In this document: positions 55,009-63,174 of the stretch, piece by piece
How the letters are laid out: every line of letters starts with the position of its first letter
Numbering within the stretch: the stretch's first letter is position 1
The notes under the pieces: model-generated
Database searches by the model: none
Seen by the model: the letters and a program-made list of their open reading frames with translations, nothing else
Told to the model about the DNA's origin: nothing
Assembly (NCBI RefSeq): GCF_900107925.1
Contig: NZ_FNUJ01000008.1
Coordinates: 310,001 to 374,000, forward strand
Reading direction: 5' to 3'
Length of the DNA stretch: 64,000 bases
DNA from: Amycolatopsis pretoriensis
GTDB taxonomy: Bacteria; Actinomycetota; Actinomycetes; Mycobacteriales; Pseudonocardiaceae
Translations under genes and position numbers: made by a program

Positions 55009-55997
55009 AGTCCTTCAAGGAACGCAACCCGCTCACCCTCGGCATCGCCGGGAGCGTCGTGCTCGCCGCCCTGCTGACCGTGACGTTCAACTACGACAAC
55101 CTGCCGGTCGTCGGCGGCGGCACCACCTACCGCGCCGAGTTTTCGGAAGCGGCCGGGCTGCAGGCCGACGACGAGGTCCGCGTCGCCGGCATCAAGGTCG
55201 GCGAGGTGCGCGACGTCGAGCTGGCCGAAGACCACGTGCTCGTCACCTTCCGCGTCAAGAACGCGTGGGTCGGCGACCGGACGTCGGCGGAGATCCGGAT
55301 CAAGACGCTGCTGGGCCGCAAGTTCCTCGCCCTCAAGCCGACCGGGGACGCCGTGCAGGACCCGGACCAGGCGATTCCACGCACCCGGACGGTCACGCCC
55401 TACGACGTCACCGAGGCCTTCAACGGCCTCGCGAACACCGCCGGCGCGATCGACACCACGCAGCTCGCCGACAGCTTCACCGCGATCAGCGACACCTTCC
55501 GCAACGCCCCGGCCCACGTGCGCACCGCGCTCGACGGCCTCTCCGCGCTGTCGAAGACCGTGTCCTCCCGCGACGACCAGCTCGCCGACCTGCTGGCCAA
55601 CGCCAAGAAGATCACCACGACGCTCGCGGACTCCAATGAGGACTTCGAGCAGCTGCTCTCCGACGGCAACCTGCTGCTGGGCGAGCTGGACCGGCGCCGC
55701 CAGGCCATCCACGACCTGCTGACCGGCGCGCAGGCGCTGGCCACGCAGCTCTCCGGCCTGGTCGCCGACAACACCGCGGCGCTCAAACCCGCGTTGAGCC
55801 AGCTGAACACGGTCACCGACCTGCTGTCGCGCCAGAACGGCAACCTGGACAAGAGCCTGGCCGCCGCCGGCCCGGTCTTCCGGCTGGCGAACAACGCGCT
55901 CGGCAACGGGCGCTGGCTCGACGGCTACCTCTGCGGCCTGCTGCCGGAGAACCGCGACCCGTGCACGCCGCCGAAGCAGTTCGGAGCCCCGAAGTGA
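55005..55997 (+). CDS. mceC: Mce protein C
   Basis: 330 residues from the GTG at 55005, chosen for the GGAGAGG 8 nt upstream; it overlaps the mceB stop. It has a membrane anchor near 15-33, an MCE domain with LQADDEVRVAGIKVGEVRDVEL and TLLGRKFLALKP, and a helical domain. The end YLCGLLPENRDPCTPPKQFGAPK has a Cys pair. Confidence 0.93.
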   Translation: MKSFKERNPLTLGIAGSVVLAALLTVTFNYDNLPVVGGGTTYRAEFSEAAGLQADDEVRVAGIKVGEVRDVELAEDHVLVTFRVKNAWVGDRTSAEIRIKTLLGRKFLALKPTGDAVQDPDQAIPRTRTVTPYDVTEAFNGLANTAGAIDTTQLADSFTAISDTFRNAPAHVRTALDGLSALSKTVSSRDDQLADLLANAKKITTTLADSNEDFEQLLSDGNLLLGELDRRRQAIHDLLTGAQALATQLSGLVADNTAALKPALSQLNTVTDLLSRQNGNLDKSLAAAGPVFRLANNALGNGRWLDGYLCGLLPENRDPCTPPKQFGAPK

Positions 55998-56998
55998 ACG
56001 CCACCCGCACCTACCGGTTCCTCGCCGCGGCGGTCGTCACGGCGCTCGTCGTCGTGGCCGCGCTGTGGTGGATCTTCTCCGGCACCGGCCTCGACCGGGC
56101 GACCGTGCTGTTCTCCCGCGCGGTCGGCGTGTACAGCGGCTCGGACGTCCGGCTGCTCGGGGTCCGGATCGGCCAGGTCGAGTCGGTGACCCCGCGCGGC
56201 GAGCAGGTCGAGGTGACGCTGACCTACGACGGCTCCGCGCCGATCGCCGCCGACACCGACGTCGTCGTCATCGCGCCCAGCGTCGTCGCCGACCGGTACG
56301 TCCAGTTCTCCAAGCCCGCGCGCGGCGGCCCTCGGCTCGTGAACAACGCGACCATCGGCGTCGACCGCAGCGCGACCCCGGTCGAGCTGGACGAGCTCTA
56401 CGCCAGCCTCGACACGCTCACCAAGGCGCTCGGCCCGGACGGCGCGAACAAGAACGGCGCGCTGTCGGACCTGCTCACCACCGGCGCGAACAACCTGCGC
56501 GGCAACGGAACCGCGTTCAACGACTCCGTCAAGCAGCTCTCGGAGCTGGCCCGGACACTGGCCGGCAACTCCGGCGACCTGTTCACCACCGTCCGGGAGC
56601 TGCAGCGGTTCACGTCCATGCTGGCCGCCAACGACGACCAGGTGAGCAAGGTCAACCAGCAGCTTTCGTCGGTGTCGAGCACGCTGTCGGCCAACCGCGA
56701 CGAGCTGGCCTCGGCGTTGCGCTCGCTCGGTTCCGCGCTCGGGGACATCCAGGGGTTCCTCAAGGACAACCGGGCGCTCATCAAGTCCAATGTGGACAAG
56801 CTGGCGGTGACCACGCAGACGCTCGTCGACCAGCGCGCGTCCCTGGCGGAGTACCTCGAAACCGCGCCGCTGGCCGCCAGCAACCTGGTCCAGACGGTCG
56901 ACCCCGCCACCGGCGCCCTGCAGACCCGCACCGACCTGCTCGACTACCTGCCGCTGCCGGTGACCGGGTCCGTCTACACGAACGAGGCGGGCCGATGA
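55994..56998 (+). CDS. mceD: Mce protein D
   Basis: 334 residues from a GTG overlapping the mceC stop by 4 nt. Anchor FLAAAVVTALVVVAALWWIF, MCE domain with YSGSDVRLLGVRIGQVESV, then a helical domain with many Ser/Asn/Leu heptads. It lacks the long C-terminal Pro-rich tail seen in some MceD proteins. Confidence 0.92.
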   Translation: MNATRTYRFLAAAVVTALVVVAALWWIFSGTGLDRATVLFSRAVGVYSGSDVRLLGVRIGQVESVTPRGEQVEVTLTYDGSAPIAADTDVVVIAPSVVADRYVQFSKPARGGPRLVNNATIGVDRSATPVELDELYASLDTLTKALGPDGANKNGALSDLLTTGANNLRGNGTAFNDSVKQLSELARTLAGNSGDLFTTVRELQRFTSMLAANDDQVSKVNQQLSSVSSTLSANRDELASALRSLGSALGDIQGFLKDNRALIKSNVDKLAVTTQTLVDQRASLAEYLETAPLAASNLVQTVDPATGALQTRTDLLDYLPLPVTGSVYTNEAGR

Positions 56999-58056
56999 GA
57001 CCACTGCGACGCGTCACGGCCTTGGCGGCGGGCTGCTGCCTGGTGCTGACCGCCTGTTCCGGCGAGTTCAAGGGCGTCTACGACCTGCCCCTGCCCGGCG
57101 GCGCCGACGTCGGCGACCACCCTTACCACGTCACCGTCCAGTTCGCCGACGTCCTCGACCTGGTGCCGCAGGCCGCGGTCAAGGTCGGCGACGTCCCGGT
57201 CGGGCGGGTCCAGACCATCCGGCTCGGCAGCGACGGCTGGACCGCCGAAGCCGTCGTCGAGGTCAACGGCGACGTCGTGCTGCCCGCCGACGCCGTCGCG
57301 CGGCTGCGGCAGTCCAGCCTGCTCGGCGAGAAGTTCGTCGAACTGGCGGCACCGGACAAGGAGACGAACGCGAGCGCGCGGCTGGCCGACAACGCCGTGA
57401 TCCCGGTGTCGCGCACCAACCGCAACCCCGAGTTCGAAGAGGTCTTCGGCGCGCTTTCCCTGCTGCTCAACGGCGGCGGCATCGGGCAGCTGCAGACCAT
57501 CAACCGCGAGCTGTCCAAGGTGATGACCGGCAACGAGACGCAGATCCGCTCGTTCCTCTCCGGCGTCAACACCCTCGCCACCGACCTCGACGCGCACCGC
57601 CAGGACATCACCGCGGCCCTCGAAGGCGTCAACCAGCTCGCGACGACGCTCGCCGACCGCGACAAGCAGGTGTCCGGCGCGCTCACCGACCTGACGCCGG
57701 GCCTGCGCACGCTGACCGACCAGCGCACCCAGCTCGTGGCGATGCTGACCTCGCTCGACGACCTCTCCGGCGTCGCCACCGACGTCATCCACAAGAGCAA
57801 GGACGACCTGGTCGCGGACCTGCGAGCACTGGCCCCGATCCTGCACCGCCTCGCCGACGCGGGCGCGTCCCTGCCGAAGGCGCTGGAGATCCTGCCGTCC
57901 TTCCCGTACACCGACGCGGTCATCCCGGCGATCAAGGGCGACTACCTCAACGTCTACCTGTCGGTCATCCCGGCGCCGGGGATGCCGCTGCCGCCGCCGG
58001 GCGAAGGCACCCCGCCGGGCCTGCCCGTCCTGCCGCTGCCTTCGGGAGGCCAGTGA
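56995..58056 (+). CDS. mceE: Mce protein E (lipoprotein)
   Basis: 353 residues. A lipoprotein signal ends in LVLTAC-S (Cys at residue 21), as in the LprK/MceE subunits. The MCE domain has LVPQAAVKVGDVPVGRVQTI and SLLGEKFVEL; the helical domain and a Pro/Gly-rich tail follow. The ATG overlaps the mceD stop. The lipid anchor replaces the membrane helix used by the other subunits. Confidence 0.94.
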   Translation: MRPLRRVTALAAGCCLVLTACSGEFKGVYDLPLPGGADVGDHPYHVTVQFADVLDLVPQAAVKVGDVPVGRVQTIRLGSDGWTAEAVVEVNGDVVLPADAVARLRQSSLLGEKFVELAAPDKETNASARLADNAVIPVSRTNRNPEFEEVFGALSLLLNGGGIGQLQTINRELSKVMTGNETQIRSFLSGVNTLATDLDAHRQDITAALEGVNQLATTLADRDKQVSGALTDLTPGLRTLTDQRTQLVAMLTSLDDLSGVATDVIHKSKDDLVADLRALAPILHRLADAGASLPKALEILPSFPYTDAVIPAIKGDYLNVYLSVIPAPGMPLPPPGEGTPPGLPVLPLPSGGQ

Positions 58057-59261
58057 TGCTGACCACCCGGGTCCGGATCCAGGTCGTCGCGTTCGTCGTG
58101 ATCTCACTCGTCACGGTCGCGTTCGTCGGCGCCAACTACGCCGGGATCGACCGGCTCTTCGGCGGCAGCGGGTACACCGTGAAGCTGGAGCTCGCCGAAG
58201 GCGGCGGCATCTTCACCAACGGCGAAGTCACCTACCGCGGGGTCGCCGTCGGACGGATCGGCGACCTGCGGCTGACGCCGTCCGGGATGGAGGCCGACCT
58301 CGTCATCGACGGCTCGGCCCCGCCGATCCCGTCGAACGCCCAGGCCGTCGTGGCCAACCGGTCCGCGGTCGGCGAGCAGTACGTCGACCTGCAGCCGCGC
58401 ACGTCCGACGGCCCGTACCTGGCCGGCGGCTCGGTCATCCCGCGCGAGAAGACGACGCTGCCGATGCCGGTCCAGCACCTGCTCGGCGACCTCGACTCGC
58501 TGACCGCGTCGGTGCCGACCGGCGACCTGCGCACGGTCGTCGACGAGCTGGACGACGCCCTGCGCGGCACCGGCCCGGACCTGCAGGTGCTGCTCGACAC
58601 GGCGACGACGTTCACCAAGGACGCGGCCGACAACCTGCCGCAGACCGCCAAGCTGATCGACGACGGCTCCACCGTGCTGCGGACCCAGCTGGACTCCTCG
58701 GCCGAGTGGCGCTCGTTCACGAGCAACGCCAAGCTCTTCGCCGCGCAGCTGTCCGCTTCGGACGGTGACCTGCGGCGGCTGATCGCCACCGCGCCGCCCG
58801 CCGCGTCCGAGCTGGGGACCCTGCTGCGGGAGACCGACCCGGGCCTGCCGATCCTGCTGGCCAACCTGCTCACCACCGCGCAGGTGGTCCAGGCCCGCAC
58901 CGGCGACCTGGAGCAGCTGCTGGTCGCGACGCCGAAGCTGGTCGCGGCGACGTCGGCGGCGTTCGACGGGAAGGACGGCAACCTCGGCATGGCGCTGACG
59001 TTCTACGACCCCGTCCCGTGCCGCGCCGGCTACGAGGGCACGAAGTTCCGGCCCAGCACCGACACCTCGCCGCTGCCGTTCAACACCGGCGCGTCGTGCA
59101 CGCTCGAGAAGGGCGACGCGACCTCGGTGCGGGGGTCGCAGAACGTGCCCCACCTGCCGGTGCCCGCGCCGGCGGTGCCCGGCACCGGCCTCCCGCTCTC
59201 CGCGCCGGACGGCTTGACGGTGTCCCCGACCCTCGAGGAGATGCTGTGGCTGGGAAAGTGA
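58053..59261 (+). CDS. mceF: Mce protein F
   Basis: 402 residues from a GTG (GTGATG) overlapping the mceE stop. Anchor VVAFVVISLVTVAFVGANY, MCE domain with IFTNGEVTYRGVAVGRIGDLRL and SAVGEQYVDLQP, a helical domain and a Pro-rich tail. It is the last tube subunit. Its 3' end overlaps the following Mce-associated gene by 16 nt. Confidence 0.93.
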   Translation: MMLTTRVRIQVVAFVVISLVTVAFVGANYAGIDRLFGGSGYTVKLELAEGGGIFTNGEVTYRGVAVGRIGDLRLTPSGMEADLVIDGSAPPIPSNAQAVVANRSAVGEQYVDLQPRTSDGPYLAGGSVIPREKTTLPMPVQHLLGDLDSLTASVPTGDLRTVVDELDDALRGTGPDLQVLLDTATTFTKDAADNLPQTAKLIDDGSTVLRTQLDSSAEWRSFTSNAKLFAAQLSASDGDLRRLIATAPPAASELGTLLRETDPGLPILLANLLTTAQVVQARTGDLEQLLVATPKLVAATSAAFDGKDGNLGMALTFYDPVPCRAGYEGTKFRPSTDTSPLPFNTGASCTLEKGDATSVRGSQNVPHLPVPAPAVPGTGLPLSAPDGLTVSPTLEEMLWLGK

Positions 59262-59761
59262 AGTGGCCGCTGCGGGCCGCGGTGCTCGCCCTCGTCGTCA
59301 CCGCCGCTTTCGCGGGCTGGTCGGGGTTCACCTGGTACCGCACCGCGCACAGCGCCGAGCTGACCTACGGCGCCGCGCGCGACGAGGCTCTGGCCTCCGG
59401 CCGCGAGCTGGTCGCGCGGCTGTGCACCCTCGACTACCACCAGCTCGACCAGGGGCTCGCGCAGTGGCTCGACGCGTCGACCGGCCCGCTGCACGACCGG
59501 CTCGCCCACACCGACGACACCACGAAGAAGACGCTCACGCAGGACGCGACGGTGTCGACCGGCAAGGTGCTGGACGCGGCGCTGAGTGAGCTGGACGAGC
59601 ACGCCGGCACCGCGAAGCTGATCGCGTCGGTGGAGATCACGGCGCAGAAGGAAGGCGTCGCGCCGGCGACCAAGCGCAACCGGTTCGCCGCGGGGCTGAC
59701 CCGGACCGAGGGCGGCTGGAAGCTCAGCGCGCTCGACGAGCTGCCGGTGGGGGCGAGATGA
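59246..59761 (+). CDS. Mce-associated membrane protein 1
   Basis: 171 residues from the GTG at 59246, chosen because GAGGAG lies 5 nt upstream; this start is inside mceF. One N-terminal membrane helix (AAVLALVVTAAFAGWSGFTWY) precedes an extracytoplasmic domain of the Mas type (GAARDEALASGRELVARLCTLDY). These proteins stabilise or accompany Mce complexes in mycobacteria (orphan or in-operon Mas proteins). Confidence 0.87.
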   Translation: MAGKVKWPLRAAVLALVVTAAFAGWSGFTWYRTAHSAELTYGAARDEALASGRELVARLCTLDYHQLDQGLAQWLDASTGPLHDRLAHTDDTTKKTLTQDATVSTGKVLDAALSELDEHAGTAKLIASVEITAQKEGVAPATKRNRFAAGLTRTEGGWKLSALDELPVGAR

Positions 59762-60363
59762 GCACCGACGCACCGCCCACGACCGAAGAAGAGCCCGACG
59801 TGGCGGCCGAAGAAGCCGAAGTGGCAGCCGACGAGGTCGTCGCCGAGGAGCCGCGGCGGCGCCGCCGGTTCCTGCTGCCGCTGCTGGTCGCGGTCTCGGT
59901 GCTGCTGGCCGGCGCCGGCGTGACGTTCACAATGCTGACGCGGTCGGCGGCGGACAACCCGGCCGCGGCCAACCACGCCCTGACCGACGTCGGGGCCACC
60001 GCGGAGGTCACCTCGGCGGTGACGCTCGCGCTCAACCGGATCTTCTCCTACTCCTACGACCGGACCGACGTCACCGAGCAGGCCGCGAAGGACGTCCTGC
60101 GCGGCGACGCCCTTTCCACCTACGACCGGCTGTTCGCGCAGGTGAAGGAAAAAGCACCGGCCCAGAAACTGGTGCTGACCACGCGGGTGACGTCGTCCGC
60201 GGTGCAGGAGATCCGCGACGGCCACGCCCGGCTGCTCGTGTTCCTCGACCAATCGGCGACCCGCGCCGACAACAATTCCAGCAGTTCCGCCGCGGCCCAG
60301 CTTTCGGTGACCGCGGAACGTGAGGGAAACACCTGGAAAATCACCGGGCTCACCCCTCGCTGA
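59758..60363 (+). CDS. Mce-associated membrane protein 2
   Basis: 201 residues overlapping the previous stop by 4 nt. A long acidic cytosolic head (TTEEEPDVAAEEAEVAADEVVAEEP) and RRRRR stop lead to one membrane helix. An extracytoplasmic Mas-like domain follows (ALNRIFSYSYDRTDVTEQAAKDVLRGDA). It is the last gene of the mce operon. Confidence 0.87.
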   Translation: MSTDAPPTTEEEPDVAAEEAEVAADEVVAEEPRRRRRFLLPLLVAVSVLLAGAGVTFTMLTRSAADNPAAANHALTDVGATAEVTSAVTLALNRIFSYSYDRTDVTEQAAKDVLRGDALSTYDRLFAQVKEKAPAQKLVLTTRVTSSAVQEIRDGHARLLVFLDQSATRADNNSSSSAAAQLSVTAEREGNTWKITGLTPR

Positions 60364-60381
60364 CCCCGTATTCCCCACCGT

Positions 60382-60394
60382 TTCACAATGTGAA
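60382..60394. promoter_or_regulatory. Small inverted repeat at the ribosome site of the next gene
   Basis: TTCAC-AAT-GTGAA ends at the AAGGAGAG ribosome site of the secreted protein at 60406. It could be a regulator site or a hairpin affecting translation. Confidence 0.3.
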
Positions 60395-60405
60395 GGAGAG
60401 TCGGC

Positions 60406-61074
60406 ATGCCTACTTTGTCGCGCACTCGGAAGAACGGCCGGAAATGGGCGCGCGCGGCCGCGGTCACGGCGGTCGCCGGCATCGCGATGAGCGTTGTCAC
60501 CGCCGTTCCCGCCTCGGCCGACGTGGTCGAGATCCCGGTCGGCTACACGGTCACCGGCAGCACGGTCGTCAAGAAGACCGGCAGCGCGATGGCCCTGGGC
60601 CCGGGCAACCTCGACGGCGCCCTGGTCATCGACGACCAGACCGGCTCGGTCGGGCTGCGCGCGGACCTGACGCTGCCGCCGTCGCAGGCCAACATCTCGC
60701 TGGTGTCGGGCATCTTCAAGATCAAGGCGAAGGTCAAGATCACCCCGACGGCCCCGGCCACGGGCACCATCGCCGACGGCACGCTGACCACGCACGCCCA
60801 GGCGAACATGGAGATCTACGACATCTGGGCCGGCCTGCTGGTCCCGGTGATCCCGCTGCCGACGGTGCCGGGCAGCTGCAAGGCCAGCAAGCCGCTCGAC
60901 CTGGACCTGAGCGCCAAGGACGTGGACATCTTCGGCCCGAAGATCACGGTGACGGGCACGTACACGATCCCGGACTTCAAGAACTGCTTCATCGCGGACC
61001 TCGCCCTGGGCGCGCTGGTGTCCGGCCCGGGCAACACGATTTCCCTGGACCTGGTCTCCAAGAACGCCGGCTGA
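60406..61074 (+). CDS. Secreted protein of unknown function after the mce operon
   Basis: 222 residues. An Arg-rich signal peptide (KWARAAAVTAVAGIAMSVVTAVPASA) precedes a beta-rich domain with alternating hydrophobics (VGYTVTGSTVVKKTGSAMAL, IFKIKAKVKITPTAPATGTI) and two Cys (GSCKASK, NCFIAD). I do not recognise the family with certainty. It could be a lipid-binding or envelope beta-barrel-like protein. It is 42 nt after the mce operon, with a good ribosome site, and ends at a strong terminator. Confidence 0.75.
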   Translation: MPTLSRTRKNGRKWARAAAVTAVAGIAMSVVTAVPASADVVEIPVGYTVTGSTVVKKTGSAMALGPGNLDGALVIDDQTGSVGLRADLTLPPSQANISLVSGIFKIKAKVKITPTAPATGTIADGTLTTHAQANMEIYDIWAGLLVPVIPLPTVPGSCKASKPLDLDLSAKDVDIFGPKITVTGTYTIPDFKNCFIADLALGALVSGPGNTISLDLVSKNAG

Positions 61075-61085
61075 CCCGGTACGCG

Positions 61086-61118
61086 AAGAGGGGCTTCCCG
61101 GTGCGGGAAGCCCCTCTT
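61086..61118. terminator. Strong two-way terminator
   Basis: AAGAGGGGCTTCCCG and CGGGAAGCCCCTCTT are perfect 15-bp arms with a 3-nt loop, followed by TC. It separates the mce side from the convergent RCC1 gene. Confidence 0.88.
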
Positions 61119-61130
61119 TCCGCAGCCAGG

Positions 61131-62114
61131 TCAGCAGGGTGCGGTGGGATCCGCCTTGAGCGCCATGCCGATCCGGTCGCCCGCCGACACGGCGAGGTAC
61201 GGGCCGCAGGCCGGGATGGTGGGGTTGCCGCTGGTGGTGTCCTGCTCGCCCGCGTCGTTCGAGCCCCACATGACGAGGTCGCCGGTGCTCTTGAGCGCGA
61301 TGTTGAACGTCCAGCCGGCGTCGATCGCGACCACGTCCGAGAGCGCGGCTTCGGGCACCTCGGCCTGGTGGTCGTCGTCGCGGCCCCAGGCGATCACGCC
61401 GCCGTCCTTGAGCGCGAGACTGTGCTGGTGACCAGCCGAAATCGCGGTGACCCCCGACCTCGCCGCGGCCGGCACGTCGATCTGGCCGTGGCTGTCCGCG
61501 CCCCACGCGAGCACCCCGCCGTCCTTCAGGGCCAGGCTGTGGTCGCCGCCCGCGGCGATGGCCGTGACGCCGGAAAGCGCTTCGGGCGGGACGTCCGAGC
61601 GCAGGCCCCAGCTGACGACCCGGCCGCCTTGCTTGAGCGCGAGGTTGTGCATCTCGCTCGTGGAGATGGCGGTGACCCCGGACCGCGCCTCGGCCGGCAC
61701 GTCGGCCTGCCCGTACCAGTCGTTGCCCCAGGCCAGGACCTGCCCGCCCTTGAGGGCCAGCGCGTGCGCCCAGCCGGCCGAAACCGCGCTCACCCCGGAC
61801 TGCGCGGCGGCGGGCACCTCCGTCTGGCCGAAGTTGTTGTCGCCCCAGACCAGGGCCTGCCCGTCCTTCAGCGCGATCGCGTCGAGCCTGCCCACCGAGA
61901 CGGCCGTGACCCCGGCGCCGGCTTCGGGCGGCGGGGCCGGGAACCCGCTTTCGTCGGTGGGGAAGTACAGCGCGAGCGACCCCCACTCCAGCACGCCGCC
62001 GGCGTCTTCGGGTGCGGCCGAGGCGGCCGGGACGACGGACGCCGAGGCCAGTGCGACGGCGACGAGCGCGACGGCTCGGCGGGGTGCTCCGGGACGGCGA
62101 AGGACTGCGGCCAC
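61131..62114 (-). CDS. Secreted RCC1-repeat beta-propeller protein
   Basis: 327 residues from the GTG at 62114, chosen because AGAGGA lies 5 nt upstream and a signal peptide follows (AVALVAVALASASVVPAASA). About six or seven RCC1 repeats of the form VSAGxxHALALKxGxVLAWGxNxxGQ fill the rest, giving a seven-bladed propeller. The ligand is unknown; such secreted propellers usually bind proteins or glycans. It is divergent from the DUF6801-like gene across 362 nt. Confidence 0.85.
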   Translation of the reverse strand: MAAVLRRPGAPRRAVALVAVALASASVVPAASAAPEDAGGVLEWGSLALYFPTDESGFPAPPPEAGAGVTAVSVGRLDAIALKDGQALVWGDNNFGQTEVPAAAQSGVSAVSAGWAHALALKGGQVLAWGNDWYGQADVPAEARSGVTAISTSEMHNLALKQGGRVVSWGLRSDVPPEALSGVTAIAAGGDHSLALKDGGVLAWGADSHGQIDVPAAARSGVTAISAGHQHSLALKDGGVIAWGRDDDHQAEVPEAALSDVVAIDAGWTFNIALKSTGDLVMWGSNDAGEQDTTSGNPTIPACGPYLAVSAGDRIGMALKADPTAPC

Positions 62115-62476
62115 GACATCCTCTTTCACTGAATCGATTTCCGCGGTAATGACACGCGCGCGCCTTCCGATAGTAACCCGGACGGCGACCGATCGACACC
62201 CGTACGTCTTTGTCAAAAGCGCACCAAGGTCACCGGGTCCATGCTCCGTTCCTGACAAGAAATTCCACGACTCACCCTCGTGGAAAACCTTCGAGGTGAC
62301 ATCCTTGTTGCGCAACCGACTCGCGAGTAACCTCATTTCCACAGCCACCTCGCGAGGGTTCGGGCTGCACCAGGGAAACACACCCGGGGGAATTCGCGGA
62401 ACCGCACTCGGTCCGCGGGACGCGTGGGCAGCGTCCGTCGAGCCGTCAACTGGATGATCGAAGGAGATTGACAGTC
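62115..62476. promoter_or_regulatory. Divergent regulatory region with two 10-bp palindromes
   Basis: ACTCGCGAGT (62319-62328) and CCTCGCGAGG (62348-62357) share the CTCGCGAG core, with centres 29 bp apart. They lie between the RCC1 and DUF6801-like genes and suit a dimeric regulator binding twice. The rest of the gap shows no gene. Confidence 0.45.
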
Positions 62477-63085
62477 ATGACCCGACTCAGGAACTTGTCC
62501 CTCAAGGCGATGGCGACCGCCGCCGCCGTCGGCACGCTCAGCGTGATGGTCGCCGGTGTCGCGTCCGCCGACACGGCGTACAACGCGGCCGGCACGTACC
62601 GGTGCACCTTCCCGGGCATCCCGCTGCAGGACGTCGCGATCACCGCGACCCTGACCGGCCCGGACTCGATCGCGGCCGGCACCAGCGTGACGCCGACCAA
62701 CGTGGGCGGCACCGCGACCATTTCCGCGGCCGTGCACTCCCTCCTGACCGCGGTCGGCTACGACGGCATCCGCGGCACCGCGACCGTTCCGGTCACCGCC
62801 GCCTCCGGCTCGGTCTCCGGTCCGGCGAGCGGCCTCCAGATCCCGGAGGTCATCTACCCGGCCGGCGGGGCGATCACCGTCAACATCAACCAAGTCGCCA
62901 CGTCGTCGATCCCGAGCTACACCGCCCCCGCCGCCGCGGGGACGGACACGCTGTCGCTCGGCACGCCGATCACCGCGGCGCTGCAGTTCCACAAGAAGTC
63001 CAACAACACCTGGTCCAACTGGAACATGAGCTGCACGCCCAAGACGTCGGCGCCGGCCTTCTCGCCGACGTTCACCATCACGTGA
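62477..63085 (+). CDS. Secreted DUF6801-like protein
   Basis: 202 residues from the ATG at 62477 with AAGGAG about 10 nt upstream. Signal peptide (LSLKAMATAAAVGTLSVMVAGVASA), then a beta-rich domain opening YNAAGTYRCTFPGIPLQDVAI and closing with a second Cys (WNMSCTPK), the layout of DUF6801 domains in actinomycete exported proteins. The function is unknown. Its nearness to the mce operon suggests an envelope or lipid role (inference). Confidence 0.75.
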   Translation: MTRLRNLSLKAMATAAAVGTLSVMVAGVASADTAYNAAGTYRCTFPGIPLQDVAITATLTGPDSIAAGTSVTPTNVGGTATISAAVHSLLTAVGYDGIRGTATVPVTAASGSVSGPASGLQIPEVIYPAGGAITVNINQVATSSIPSYTAPAAAGTDTLSLGTPITAALQFHKKSNNTWSNWNMSCTPKTSAPAFSPTFTIT

Positions 63086-63106
63086 TGCCGCGCGGTTAGC
63101 ACCACC

Positions 63107-63138
63107 GTGGGGATGGCCGGTTCGCCGGCCATCCCCAC
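63107..63138. terminator. Terminator hairpin with TTCG tetraloop
   Basis: GTGGGGATGGCCGG and CCGGCCATCCCCAC are perfect 14-bp arms around TTCG, 21 nt after the DUF6801-like gene and before the next gene. Confidence 0.85.
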
Positions 63139-63174
63139 ACCCCGTTTCCCAGCGGTACGAACAGGAGCACGGTC

